A DNA stretch of 64,000 nt from an uncultured Chromatiaceae bacterium. GTDB lineage: Bacteria; Pseudomonadota; Gammaproteobacteria; Enterobacterales; Alteromonadaceae. The notes under the pieces were generated by a model, which was not told where the DNA came from, did not search any database, and saw only the letters and a list, made by a program, of their open reading frames with translations. The stretch is from the NCBI GenBank assembly GCA_937978655.1, contig CALJUX010000081.1, positions 1 to 64,000 on the forward strand, written 5' to 3'. A program made the translations under genes and the position numbers. Shown here in pieces: positions 7,310-16,425 of the stretch. How positions within the stretch are numbered: the stretch's first letter is position 1; each line of letters starts with the position of its first letter.

Positions 7310-9779
7310 CGCGGATCACCGGTTCATTCTGGTAGTAGTCATAGCTGCCGTCGCGGCCAAAACCCAGGCCCGCCACTTGCACCATTTGCGTCAGATGCGC
7401 AGTGCCGTTAGCGTCAACCAGCACAAACTGGTTCAGCAAGCCCTGATACGCCGCAAGCGTAAAGTCGCGATAGCTTTGGTCGATCAGCCCCTGATTCAGT
7501 GCTTTGGCATAAAAATAGACAAACATGCTGCTGGCACTGGATTCCAGATAATTGCCGGCAAGGCCCGGCTTATTCGGGATTTGATACCAGACCTGCGAGG
7601 CCGGGTCGACATGGGCTTTTAACGCCACCGCCAGTTCCTGCGTGATTTGTTCCAGTGGCGCGCGTAAATCTGTGCGCTCGCGTGGAATATAATCCAGCGT
7701 ATCCACCACCGCCATCGCTAACCAACCGATACCGCGGCTCCAGAATTCAGGTGACAAACCGGTGGTTTTATTGGCCCACACTTGCTGCTTTTTTTCATCC
7801 CAGCCGTGGAAATACAGGCCTGTGGCCGGGTCGCGTAATTTGTCGCGTACTGCGACAAATTCATGCACCACTTCTTCTAAACCCTGGCCGTTGTTAAACA
7901 GCTGGTTGTGACGCGCTAAAAATGGGATGCCCATATAAACGCCGTCGAGCCAGATCTGATGCGGATAGATTTTTTTGTGCCAAAAGGCGCCATTGCTGGT
8001 TTTCGGGTGATCTTTCAGCTGGTCGCGCAATAACGCGGCGGCTTTTTGGTATCTGACTTCACCGGTTTGCTCGTAAGCGCGCAGCAGCACATTGCCGCTG
8101 TTGATGCTGTCGATATTAAATTTTTCGCGCTGATAACTGTGGATACTGCCATCGGCAGTGACAAAAGAGTCGGCCATCTTCAGCATGGCCTGGTTATAGG
8201 CCGGGTTTGGCGCGAGTTGATGCACATCGTCAAAAGCCTGCAACAGCAGGCCTGTGGTGTATTCAAAAGTGGTCGGGCGTTCGCGCTCAAAATCCCAGCC
8301 GCCCCAGACATAATGCGGCGCCTGCAGCTGCAAACCGGCATTGGCCAGCTGCTGGCTCCAGTACAGCGCCTGCTGTGCTGTTAACGGCTTGCTGACAGCC
8401 GCTGTGGTGGCGGCATTGCTGATTTTGACGCGAATCGGCCGGTCGAGAATTTCCAGCTGTTGCTGTAAATAAGCGACAAAATCTGCCTGATTGGTGATGC
8501 CGTTTTTTTCGCCTTGCCAGGCTGCGAGCAGGTAATAATCCAGCTTGCGCGCCGGGTTCATCTCACCCACTTTGGCAGGTGGCAGGCCGGTTAATTCCAT
8601 CACAGCCACGTGGCTATTGGCATCTGCGGTCAGTTTTTGCAGTTTGCCGCGTTTAAACACCACTGCCATACCCAGCAAATCGTTGTTCAGGCTTTGTTTG
8701 CCATAAGTCGCGAGGTAAGTGTACTGATGACCGGACACGTCCAGCGTGCCTTGCAGCAGTTCAGTGCCGGTATGTTTGACCAGACCAATCGCCAGATTGT
8801 CCAGAGGCTTAGCGTTGGCGTCTGGCGCTTTGAGTTCCAGCTGATTGCGCAGCAAGCGGCTGCCCGCCTGCATGCTTAAGTGTGCGCGGACATCGAGCGT
8901 GCGGCCGGCAATTTGCCAGTCGTGATAATCAATGCTGAGTGAAGAAAACAACGGGCCGGACTGGTGAATGGTCGCGCTGTGGCCTTTGAGCACCGACACA
9001 CCTTGTGCCGCGCTGCCGTCCCAATAACCAAAACCACCGGCGCCTAAGGATTTGCCGACTTTGAGTAAATCCAGGCCCCAGGGCTGCATATTGTGATAGG
9101 AGCTGTAACCGTCCTGGCCGACCTGATGCAGCACCGGGCTGCCGGTAATATTGCCAAAAATATCAAAGCCGTTACGCCAGTCGAGATAAATGCGGTACGC
9201 CACGCGGTCCGACTCAATGCCCGGGCCTTCGTAGCGGATAAATTCAGAATGATCAGTATATTGCGGTGGCGGCGTCAGGCTTTGCACATTCTCAAAACTG
9301 CCGCCTTTATACACTTTGCCTTGCCACTCACCACCGGTTTTCTGCGAAATTTCGGCGGCGGTGCGTTTTGCGCCGGCTTGGGCCGGAACAGGTTTGACTT
9401 GCCATTGTTGCTGCTCGGCGGCGGCAAAATCGGCCATCGCCAACAGGCTGTCGAGGCTGCCATTGCCGTCGCTGTCAATCAGCTGGCTGGGGATTTCACG
9501 CGCACCGGCCCAGACCGATAAGGCAGCCGGAGTGCCGACCACGCCCAAATCAGTGAAAGCGACCGTTACCGGCGAATCTGGCCGGGCAAAAGCCGACGGG
9601 TTGGTGACGGTTAAAGTCGCCAGACTGGCGGTTGGTGTGGGCGTAGCGTCTGTCGTGGGGGCTACAGGTTTGGCGCAGCCGCTTAACAACACACCGGCAC
9701 AGACGCCACCAATCAACAATGCCAGTGGCTGGGCCAGCGGCTGGCGGACCAAATAAACAACTCGGGGATTTTTAAGCAC
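7245..9779 (-). CDS. DUF4861 - GH105 fusion lipoprotein (unsaturated rhamnogalacturonyl/glucuronyl hydrolase)
   Basis: About 844 residues from a GTG at 9779; an in-frame TTG at 9752 is an alternative. Longer starts would read back through a strong terminator, so they were rejected. The N-terminus has a lipoprotein signal ending LLSGC. Residues about 45-440 form a DUF4861-like domain (SDGNGSLDSLL, then a beta-rich region). Residues about 465-844 form an (alpha/alpha)6 GH105 domain with GGWDFERERPTTFEYTTG and IWLDGVYMG, which carry the Asp residues used for hydration of the unsaturated uronyl residue. It would remove the terminal unsaturated sugar left by pectate or rhamnogalacturonan lyases in the periplasm. 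DUF4861 and GH105 are often separate neighbours in such loci; here they form one chain. Confidence 0.85.
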   Translation of the reverse strand: MLKNPRVVYLVRQPLAQPLALLIGGVCAGVLLSGCAKPVAPTTDATPTPTASLATLTVTNPSAFARPDSPVTVAFTDLGVVGTPAALSVWAGAREIPSQLIDSDGNGSLDSLLAMADFAAAEQQQWQVKPVPAQAGAKRTAAEISQKTGGEWQGKVYKGGSFENVQSLTPPPQYTDHSEFIRYEGPGIESDRVAYRIYLDWRNGFDIFGNITGSPVLHQVGQDGYSSYHNMQPWGLDLLKVGKSLGAGGFGYWDGSAAQGVSVLKGHSATIHQSGPLFSSLSIDYHDWQIAGRTLDVRAHLSMQAGSRLLRNQLELKAPDANAKPLDNLAIGLVKHTGTELLQGTLDVSGHQYTYLATYGKQSLNNDLLGMAVVFKRGKLQKLTADANSHVAVMELTGLPPAKVGEMNPARKLDYYLLAAWQGEKNGITNQADFVAYLQQQLEILDRPIRVKISNAATTAAVSKPLTAQQALYWSQQLANAGLQLQAPHYVWGGWDFERERPTTFEYTTGLLLQAFDDVHQLAPNPAYNQAMLKMADSFVTADGSIHSYQREKFNIDSINSGNVLLRAYEQTGEVRYQKAAALLRDQLKDHPKTSNGAFWHKKIYPHQIWLDGVYMGIPFLARHNQLFNNGQGLEEVVHEFVAVRDKLRDPATGLYFHGWDEKKQQVWANKTTGLSPEFWSRGIGWLAMAVVDTLDYIPRERTDLRAPLEQITQELAVALKAHVDPASQVWYQIPNKPGLAGNYLESSASSMFVYFYAKALNQGLIDQSYRDFTLAAYQGLLNQFVLVDANGTAHLTQMVQVAGLGFGRDGSYDYYQNEPVIRDDAKGVAPFIMAGVQVARLLQ

Positions 9780-9792
9780 AGCGCATACCGTC

Positions 9793-9824
9793 CAAAAAAG
9801 GCAGCGGGCAAACAGACCCGCTGC
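9793..9824 (-). terminator. rho-independent terminator after the TonB-dependent receptor gene
   Basis: On the minus strand GCAGCGGG (9824-9817) pairs with CCCGCTGC (9808-9801) across an 8-base loop and is followed by C and a T6 tract (9799-9794). It lies about 100 bp after the receptor stop and just before the most plausible start of the GH105 gene, so it could limit read-through into the enzymes. Confidence 0.85.
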
Positions 9825-9919
9825 AAACATCCAGGGCGTGGGGTAACGGGAACAAGCGTTGCACCACGCCATGCCGGGAGAACTCAGGCGCTGGCTTGCA
9901 CCGGCGCCGTTTTTGCCGA

Positions 9920-12736
9920 TCAATACTTGTATTGCACGCCCAGGTAATACTGCCGGCCTGTCTCATGGTAATAAGTCAGGCGGTCACCGGCGCTGTCGAC
10001 CCACTGGTCATCGACTTCGTTGGTCAGGTTCAGCGCTTCGAAGCTGATTTTCCACTGCTCAGTGAAGGCATAACTCATTGACGCATCGACGTTGGTGGTG
10101 GCGTTGGTACCTTCCATGTCGTTGTTTTCACGGCCAATCGCGGTGGTTAAGTACTTGTCACGTTTGGCTAAACTGACACGCGCATTGAGTTTTTCATGCT
10201 CGTAATACAGTGTGGCGGCAATAGTGTTGCGCGACAGACCGGTCAAATCACGTGTGGCCTGCACCACACCTGCGGTGTTGATGTAGTCCATCTGCGCCGA
10301 CACATGCGTCAGGTTGCCGATAAAACCAAAACGATTCCAGAAGTCCGGCAGGAAGGTAAATGGCAGCTGATAGCTGATTTCATAACCTTTTAAATCACCG
10401 CCAGGGCCGTTTAACGGCGTGGTGATCGACCAGTCAACGTTTTCATTACAGCCGGTAGCTTCACCATAACCAGGGCCTGCGGTACAGGCGGCAACGGCGG
10501 CCGAGATCGGTAAACCGGTGGCGGTAAAGGCTTTGGTTTCACGCAGCGTCTGCACGTGGCTGTCGATGTCTTTCTGGAACAGTGCAATGCCAAGCATCGA
10601 CTCGTCGTTGAAGTACATTTCCACGCCTAAGTCGTAGGTTTTGGCGCGGGTTGGCTCTAAATAAGGGTTACCACCGGCGACAGAACGCGCACTGCCAGAT
10701 ACCGACACCGACACGTTCGGCCGAATGGCACCCAGGCCCGCACGTGCCATCACTTCGGCATAACCAAAGCGCACAATCACGTCTTCCCACGGCTCGTAGT
10801 TCAGGTTCAGCGACGGCAGCAGCTCGTCGTATTTATGCTCGACTGTTACTTGCGTCGGCGTTACGCCAACAGTGGCCCAGGCGGTAGAGGCTTGCTCAGT
10901 TTCCACACGGCGCACCCCGGCGTTACCCCAGAACGGCGCTTCATTTAAGTAAGTGTTAAAAGACGCCATCAACCAGATGCCAGTGGTGTTTTCTTCGGCT
11001 GAGTAGTTGTCGTCACGGCGGAAATCTTTGCTGACGGTGAATACGCCGCTGTTGCTGTAGATGCCATATTTGGCATCGATGGCAGCAAAATCCGGCACCA
11101 GCCAGTTTGGATTCGGACCTAAGCCAGAATCGTAGGTTTTAATCAAATCTGGTGTGTAAACAATGCCGGCGCCGTTTTCAGTCTGGCGACGCGCTTCGTA
11201 ACTTTCAAAGCTGAAGTCCTTTTTGTGCAGACCGCCTTTGATCACCCAGACGTCGTTGACGGTCCAGGTCAGATTTAATTCAGCACTGTCGAACTGGTTT
11301 TCTGCACCGAGCGGACGCAGCCGCACTGAGTTTGACGTCCAGCCGGTCGGTTGGAAAATGCTGTCGCCGAAGGTCAGGATAGGATCCTGCCGTGCGCCAT
11401 CGCGATAGTCGTAGCTAAAAGCGGCGCCGGTTTTTTCCATGACCAGCGTGGTTTGTACCGGGTTGTCGAATTTCGACACGGCGGTACCAATCATCGCATC
11501 AAACTTTAAGCTGTCATTGATGTGATGAGCGAAGTTCAGGTTGATTTGGTGGAAGTCGGTGCCCAGTTCGTCAAAGCGGTTTTCCGCCCGCACTGTGGCA
11601 TTGTCGAACTTGCCGTACGTCATCGTATTGGTGTCGTCGATGAAATACTCCAGCACGTTCATATTGCCGGTGTTACCGCTGGCTGCCGTGGCAGTTGTCG
11701 GGCGGTTGGCACCGGCGTTTAAGATGCCTTGCAGGAAAATTTCGTTGCGCGTCGCATCGGTGCTGGCGTACAGCATGTCCAAATCGACTTTGGTGTCTTC
11801 ATTTGGCCGATACTGGAAGGCGGCGCTGGCGCCAACCCGTTCCATTTCATGGGTGTACGAATCGTAACGTGGTAAACGTGGCCGGAAGGCATTGTTGATG
11901 GTGTTCAGTTCTGGCGCAGTTTTCGAGCCTTTATAGCTGCCGAAGTCGTTGACGTTGGCCCAGCGCACGGTACTGGCGCCCTGGTCTTTTAAGCTGCGCT
12001 CAGAGAATGAGCCGGAAATTAACGCACCGAATTTGCCGTCGGCGAAGTGATCGCTAATCAGGAATGAGGCTTTCGGGTCGTTTTTCTCCGATAAATCGTT
12101 GTAACCAAGCTGGCCAGACGCGGAGAAGGTGAAACCGTCGTAGTCAAAAGGCCGGGCGGCGCGCAGGTCAACGCTGGAACCGAGTGAACCTTCTTCGACG
12201 TCAGCGCTGGCAGTTTTACGCACCGTCAGTGAGCTGAATAAGTCGGACGAGAAAGTGTTGAAGTCAAAACCACGACCGCGGTTGGCACCACCAATCTGGT
12301 CAGTACCGCCTGAAGTTGAAATCGCTTCCATGCCGTTGATGCGGACACGGGTAAAGTCAGGGCCTAAACCGCGCACGGTAATTTGGCGGCCTTCACCGGC
12401 GGCGCGGCTGATGGCAACGCCCGGAATACGCTGCAGCGATTCGGCCAGGTTTAAATCCGGGAAATCGGCGATGTCTTCCGCCATGATGGCGTCGATGGCG
12501 CTGTCAGACTGGCGTTTGACGTTCAGTGCATTGGACAGGCTGTCGCGGAAGCTGCCGGTGACTTCAATGACTTCGATGTCTTTATCTGCTTTGGCTTTTT
12601 CTGCGGCGGTTTGTGGCGTGGCTTGCTGAGCGGCGTCTTGTGCGGCCAGTGCTGAAGCACTGAAGCTGCCGGTGAGTGCAATGGCCATTGCCAGAGTCAG
12701 CGGTTGCAGGCGCCATGCCTGTTTGTGAGCTGCCAT
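9920..12736 (-). CDS. TonB-dependent receptor for oligosaccharides
   Basis: A 938-residue outer-membrane protein. A signal peptide covers residues 1-31 (ends ASALAAQ). A TonB-box-like DIEVIEVTG segment follows at about 53-61. The plug has MAEDIADFPDLNLAESLQRIPGV and the R-QITVRGLGPDFTRVRINGM signature of the large proteobacterial sugar-type receptors. The remaining ~700 residues are beta-barrel strands, and the last strand ends in QYYLGVQYKY, an aromatic-rich terminus. It would import oligogalacturonides or rhamnogalacturonan fragments, as judged from the neighbouring pectin genes. It is divergent from kduD across a 409-bp regulatory region, and its own terminator follows. Confidence 0.93.
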   Translation of the reverse strand: MAAHKQAWRLQPLTLAMAIALTGSFSASALAAQDAAQQATPQTAAEKAKADKDIEVIEVTGSFRDSLSNALNVKRQSDSAIDAIMAEDIADFPDLNLAESLQRIPGVAISRAAGEGRQITVRGLGPDFTRVRINGMEAISTSGGTDQIGGANRGRGFDFNTFSSDLFSSLTVRKTASADVEEGSLGSSVDLRAARPFDYDGFTFSASGQLGYNDLSEKNDPKASFLISDHFADGKFGALISGSFSERSLKDQGASTVRWANVNDFGSYKGSKTAPELNTINNAFRPRLPRYDSYTHEMERVGASAAFQYRPNEDTKVDLDMLYASTDATRNEIFLQGILNAGANRPTTATAASGNTGNMNVLEYFIDDTNTMTYGKFDNATVRAENRFDELGTDFHQINLNFAHHINDSLKFDAMIGTAVSKFDNPVQTTLVMEKTGAAFSYDYRDGARQDPILTFGDSIFQPTGWTSNSVRLRPLGAENQFDSAELNLTWTVNDVWVIKGGLHKKDFSFESYEARRQTENGAGIVYTPDLIKTYDSGLGPNPNWLVPDFAAIDAKYGIYSNSGVFTVSKDFRRDDNYSAEENTTGIWLMASFNTYLNEAPFWGNAGVRRVETEQASTAWATVGVTPTQVTVEHKYDELLPSLNLNYEPWEDVIVRFGYAEVMARAGLGAIRPNVSVSVSGSARSVAGGNPYLEPTRAKTYDLGVEMYFNDESMLGIALFQKDIDSHVQTLRETKAFTATGLPISAAVAACTAGPGYGEATGCNENVDWSITTPLNGPGGDLKGYEISYQLPFTFLPDFWNRFGFIGNLTHVSAQMDYINTAGVVQATRDLTGLSRNTIAATLYYEHEKLNARVSLAKRDKYLTTAIGRENNDMEGTNATTNVDASMSYAFTEQWKISFEALNLTNEVDDQWVDSAGDRLTYYHETGRQYYLGVQYKY

Positions 12737-13145
12737 GATGTCTTCCTCGTCGGGTTTGTACTTATGGTGCCATACGGCCTTGGCCGTTGACGCTTTTTTA
12801 TCTGGCCCGTTTCTAGGGGCTGTTGATTCGTTTTTTGTTTTTGTCTATCGGTGGCAGAATTCGCTTGCGTTTTTTTGCCACCGATGGCAAAAAGCTAACA
12901 CCAAGCCATAATCACTGTCAAACCCAGTACAAAAAAACTGCAAAAAAAATGCAGAAATGACCGGCAGATTAGGTAAAACTAGCGGGACACATTGATAAAA
13001 ATTGTTTATTTTCATGTGGATATAAATCTAGGTGGTGGCGAAAATTTAATCCGGCCCCTGGTGTTCTGCTGAAGATAAACCCAGCACCCGAAGTGATAAC
13101 AGCCGCCAGGCCAGACAACCACGAGGCCGGCCACAGGAGAGACGC
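12737..13145. promoter_or_regulatory. divergent regulatory region between the receptor gene and kduD
   Basis: This 409-bp region has no gene. It contains the LacI-type dyad at 12873-12892 and a partner half-site near 12847-12856, followed by an AT-rich stretch (12890-13030) where promoters for both directions are likely. No single -35/-10 pair stands out enough to be placed. Confidence 0.6.
12873..12892. promoter_or_regulatory. candidate LacI-family operator
   Basis: TTTTGCCACCGATGGCAAAA is a 20-bp dyad with a central CG, 9 of 10 positions symmetric, as is typical of LacI-family operators. Upstream at 12847-12856, ATCGGTGGCA is an exact inverted copy of TGCCACCGAT (12876-12885). The two sites are one to three helix turns apart. 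The LacI-type regulator at 17786-18892 is the natural candidate to bind here. Confidence 0.65.
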
Positions 13146-13913
13146 ATGCAGCTGCAACAATTATTTGGCCTGACCGGCAAAAAAGCCTTAGTGACAGGGG
13201 CCAGTCGTGGCCTGGGTCAGGCCATTGCGATGGCGCTGGCCGATGCCGGTGCTGAAGTGTTGTGCGCAAGCTCTGCCGCCGGCGGCAGCGACGCAACTGT
13301 GGCGGCTATTCGCCAGCAAGGCGGCTTAGCCCAGGCGTTTTCTGCCGATTTGGCCGACAGCAACGCGGTGGTGCAACTGGCAGAGAAAGCGCTGGATTAC
13401 GCCGGTCAGATAGACATCCTGGTGAACTGCGGTGGCACCATCACCCGCACGCCGGCGGTGGATTTTGCCTTCAGCGACTGGCAACAAAATTTAGCGGTGA
13501 ACCTCGACGCCACTTTCCTGCTCAGCCAGCGTTTAGGCGCGGCGATGATTGAGCGCAGAAGCGGCAAAATTATTAATATCGCCTCGATGCTGTCTTACAG
13601 CGGCGGCATCACAGTGCCGGCCTATACCGCCAGCAAGCATGCGGTGGTCGGCCTCACGCGGGCGCTGGCCAATGAATGGGCTGGCTTTGGCGTGAATGTG
13701 AACGCCATTGCGCCGGGCTATTTTAAAACCGACAACACAGCGGCGCTGCAGGCCAACACCGACCGTAATCAACAAATTTTAAGCCGCTTGCCGGCCGGCC
13801 GCTGGGGTGAACCGGCGGATTTAGCCGGTGCCGCGATTTTCCTTGCCTCCAGCGCCAGTGATTATGTGCATGGCCATGTGCTCGCCGTCGATGGCGGCTG
13901 GCTGGCGCGCTGA
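13146..13913 (+). CDS. kduD: 2-dehydro-3-deoxy-D-gluconate 5-dehydrogenase (KduD)
   Basis: A 255-residue classical short-chain dehydrogenase. The NAD motif TGASRGLG is at residues 17-24, and the catalytic set lies in IINIASMLS (Ser) and PAYTASKHA (Tyr-x3-Lys). The C-terminal half is nearly the KduD consensus: LANEWAGFGVNVNAIAPGYFKTDNT, PAGRWGEPADL and FLASSASDYVHGHVLAVDGGWLAR. It reduces 2,5-diketo-3-deoxygluconate to 2-keto-3-deoxygluconate in the cytoplasm, the second step after KduI. It is the first gene of the plus-strand pectin operon, with GGAGAG 6 bp before the ATG. In place of the NNAG motif it has NCGG, a variation worth noting. Confidence 0.92.
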   Translation: MQLQQLFGLTGKKALVTGASRGLGQAIAMALADAGAEVLCASSAAGGSDATVAAIRQQGGLAQAFSADLADSNAVVQLAEKALDYAGQIDILVNCGGTITRTPAVDFAFSDWQQNLAVNLDATFLLSQRLGAAMIERRSGKIINIASMLSYSGGITVPAYTASKHAVVGLTRALANEWAGFGVNVNAIAPGYFKTDNTAALQANTDRNQQILSRLPAGRWGEPADLAGAAIFLASSASDYVHGHVLAVDGGWLAR

Positions 13914-13947
13914 ATTTATTCAATTTTAATTTTTTGCCGGAGTTTTT

Positions 13948-14790
13948 ATGAGCATTGTTTTTACCAACCGTTACGCCACCCATCCGGATGACGTCAAGCA
14001 TTACGACACCGACAAGCTGCGCCAGCATTTTCTGCTGGATAACCTGATGCAGCCTGACACGCTGGTGCTGAACTACACCCACTATGAGCGGCTGATTGTT
14101 GGCAGCGCGGTGCCGGTCAAAGGCCCGGTGCTGCTGCAAACTGTCGATGCGCTCAAAGCAGAATATTTTTTAGAGCGCCGTGAACTCGGCGTGATCAATA
14201 CCGGCGGCGCCGGGGTGGTGGAAGTCGACGGTACGGCTTATCCGCTCAATTTCCGCGAAGCATTGTATGTTGGCAAAGGCGCGCGTGAGGTGCGTTTTGT
14301 CTCCAACGACGCGGCGGCTCCTGCCAAGTTTTATCTGAACTCAACGCCGGCGCATCATCAATACCCGAACCGGCATATCACGATGGCCGATTGTAATGTG
14401 CTGCACATGGGCGCGCTCGAGACCAGTAATAAACGCGACATTTACCAGCTGATGATTAAAGGCGTGGTCGACACTTGCCAGCTGCAAATGGGCCTGACCG
14501 TGTTACATCCGGGCAGTGTCTGGAACACCATGCCGGCGCATCAGCATGACCGGCGGATGGAAGCTTATTTCTATTTTGGCCTCAGCGAAGGCCAGCAGGT
14601 TTGTCACTTCATGGGCGAACCGCAACAAACCCGGCATATTTTCACCGGCAACGATCAGGCCGTGGTGTCGCCGCCATGGTCGATCCACAGCGGCTGTGGC
14701 ACCGGCAGTTACACCTTTATCTGGGGCATGGCCGGCGAAAACCACGACTACAACGATATGGACAAATTCCCGGCAAGCGCTTTGCGTTAA
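13948..14790 (+). CDS. kduI: 5-dehydro-4-deoxy-D-glucuronate isomerase (KduI)
   Basis: A 280-residue bicupin metalloenzyme. It has the KduI N-terminus (RYATHPDDVKHYDTDKLRQHFL) and central ERRELGVINTGG. The zinc-site segment is PAHQHDRRMEAYFYF (two His and a Glu), with a further His in PPWSIHSGCGTGSYTFIWGMAGEN. It converts 4-deoxy-5-ketouronate from unsaturated galacturonide cleavage to 2,5-diketo-3-deoxygluconate, feeding KduD. It lies 34 bp after kduD with a GGAG site in the gap. A strong terminator follows it, so kduD-kduI can form a short transcript apart from the TRAP genes. Confidence 0.95.
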   Translation: MSIVFTNRYATHPDDVKHYDTDKLRQHFLLDNLMQPDTLVLNYTHYERLIVGSAVPVKGPVLLQTVDALKAEYFLERRELGVINTGGAGVVEVDGTAYPLNFREALYVGKGAREVRFVSNDAAAPAKFYLNSTPAHHQYPNRHITMADCNVLHMGALETSNKRDIYQLMIKGVVDTCQLQMGLTVLHPGSVWNTMPAHQHDRRMEAYFYFGLSEGQQVCHFMGEPQQTRHIFTGNDQAVVSPPWSIHSGCGTGSYTFIWGMAGENHDYNDMDKFPASALR

Positions 14791-14814
14791 CTGTTGATTT
14801 AGCTCTATAAAACC

Positions 14815-14852
14815 GGTGCCGGCACCCTATAAAACTACAGCCGGCGCCTTTT
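14815..14852 (+). terminator. rho-independent terminator between kduI and the TRAP genes
   Basis: GGTGCCGGC (14815-14823) pairs over nine positions (one G-U) with GCCGGCGCC (14840-14848), followed by TTTT. The element contains two copies of CTATAAAAC, each followed by a GCCGGC, which suggests it arose by local duplication. Confidence 0.75.
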
Positions 14853-14870
14853 CTCGACAGGGGAGATAAC

Positions 14871-15932
14871 ATGAAAAGCTTGTTGCGCCGCAGCGGCGTG
14901 CTGGCGCTGAGTTTGCTACTCAGTGTTTTGCTCAGCAGCTGCAGCAAACCAGAAGAACAAGTGCTGACCTTGCGCATGGCCCATACGCTGGACCAGGAGC
15001 ATGTGGTGCACAAAGCCATGGTGAAACTGGCCGAACGGCTGGAGTTTTATTCACACGGCAGTATGAAAATCCGCATTTATAGCGGTGGCCAGCTCGGTTC
15101 TGAGCGCGAACTGATTGAATTACTGCAGATTGGTGCGCTGGCGCTGACCAAAGTATCCGCGGCACCGCTGGAAGGTTTTGCTCCCAATATGCAGCTGTTC
15201 AGCGTGCCTTATGTGTTTCGCGATGAACAGCAGCTGTGGCAGGTACTGGAAGGTGAGATTGGCCAGCAGTTGCTGGACGAACTGGCGCCGGTGCGGCTCA
15301 AAGGCCTGGGTTATTACGACGCCGGTAGCCGCAGCTTTTATACCACCAACAAAAAGCTCAGCACGCCGGCCGATTTAGCCGGGCTGAAATTCCGCGTGCC
15401 GAACAGCCAGACTGCCGTGCAGATGGTGCAAACCTTAGGCGGCGCCGCCACGCCAGTGGACTGGGGTGAGCTTTACACCGCACTGCAGCAAGGTGTGGTC
15501 GATGGCGCGGAAAATAACCCACCGAGTTTTTACCTGTCGCGCCACTATGAATTATCCAAATATTACGTGCTGGACGAACACACTTCGGTGCCGGACGTGA
15601 TTCTGATGAGCCAGCATATCTGGAACACCTTAACCGCCGAGCAACAAGGCTGGCTGGAACAGGCCTTTGCCGATTCGCAGCTCTGGCAACGCGAAGCCTG
15701 GCAGGCGCAAACCCGTGACGCGCTCGATAAAGTTAAAGCTGCCGGTGTCGAAGTGATTTATCCGGATAAACAGCCATTTATCACCGCGGTGCAACCGCTG
15801 CATCAGGCATTAAAAGCCACGCCGGTTGGCACTTTGATGGCAAAAATCGCCGCCTTACCGCCTGTCACAGTAGCACCTGTACCAGTGCCGGCAGCTGCGG
15901 TGCCGGCTGCGCAGGAGAATCAACATGAATAA
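14871..15932 (+). CDS. TRAP transporter substrate-binding lipoprotein (DctP family)
   Basis: A 353-residue periplasmic binding protein. The lipoprotein signal LSVLLSSC gives Cys22 or nearby. Family motifs include LRMAHTLDQEHVVHKAMVKLAERL, YSGGQLGSERELIELLQIGAL, the KFRVPNS motif carrying the Arg that salt-bridges the substrate carboxylate, and TPVDWGELYTALQQGVVDGAENNPPSF. It should capture a uronate or ketouronide and hand it to DctQ/DctM. The C-terminal tail is a Pro/Ala-rich extension (VAPVPVPAAAVPAA) with no counterpart in typical DctP proteins. The ATG follows GGGGAG. The gene overlaps dctQ by 8 bp. Confidence 0.92.
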   Translation: MKSLLRRSGVLALSLLLSVLLSSCSKPEEQVLTLRMAHTLDQEHVVHKAMVKLAERLEFYSHGSMKIRIYSGGQLGSERELIELLQIGALALTKVSAAPLEGFAPNMQLFSVPYVFRDEQQLWQVLEGEIGQQLLDELAPVRLKGLGYYDAGSRSFYTTNKKLSTPADLAGLKFRVPNSQTAVQMVQTLGGAATPVDWGELYTALQQGVVDGAENNPPSFYLSRHYELSKYYVLDEHTSVPDVILMSQHIWNTLTAEQQGWLEQAFADSQLWQREAWQAQTRDALDKVKAAGVEVIYPDKQPFITAVQPLHQALKATPVGTLMAKIAALPPVTVAPVPVPAAAVPAAQENQHE

Positions 15933-16425
15933 AACCGTATTCTGGCTGGATGAAGCGTTAAAACGTCTGCTGATTGGCCTGATGGCGGCCATCGTTCTGG
16001 TGGTGTGCTGGCAGGTGGTGTCGCGTTTTATTCTCGGTGAACCTAGCTCAATGACCGAGGAAATTTCCCGCACGCTGTTGCTGTGGATTGGCATGCTTGG
16101 CGCGGCGCTGGCCTATCGTACCGGCCAGCATTTAGGCCTGGATATCCTGACCTCTAAATTCGCGCCGCAGTGGCAGCGTCGGGTGGCGATTTTACTGACC
16201 GCGCTGGTGGTGCTGTTTGCGCTGGCGGTAATGGTCGGTGGCGGCGGGGCGCTGGTGCAGCTGACGTTTGAGCTCAATCAAATGTCGGCAGCCTTAGGCA
16301 TTCGCGTCGCCTGGATTTATCTGGCCTTGCCGCTGGCCGGGTTTTTGATTGCATTTTATGGCGTCTGCCAGCTGATTTGTTTATGGCGTGGCGACACGCT
16401 GACGCCCACCGGAGGCTGCGAATAA
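15925..16425 (+). CDS. TRAP transporter small membrane subunit (DctQ family)
   Basis: A 166-residue protein with four predicted membrane helices, the DctQ arrangement. The TEEISRTLLLWIGMLGAALAYRTGQHLGLD segment is the conserved family motif. It couples the periplasmic binding protein to the large permease. The gene overlaps dctP by 8 bp and its TAA shares a base with the dctM ATG (TAATG), so translation is coupled. Confidence 0.92.
   Translation: MNKTVFWLDEALKRLLIGLMAAIVLVVCWQVVSRFILGEPSSMTEEISRTLLLWIGMLGAALAYRTGQHLGLDILTSKFAPQWQRRVAILLTALVVLFALAVMVGGGGALVQLTFELNQMSAALGIRVAWIYLALPLAGFLIAFYGVCQLICLWRGDTLTPTGGCE

Noticed and set aside
9780..9923. Upstream extension of the DUF4861-GH105 gene to the receptor stop
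   Set aside because: It contains a strong rho-independent terminator, and the translated extension is Cys/Arg/Trp-rich without family resemblance.
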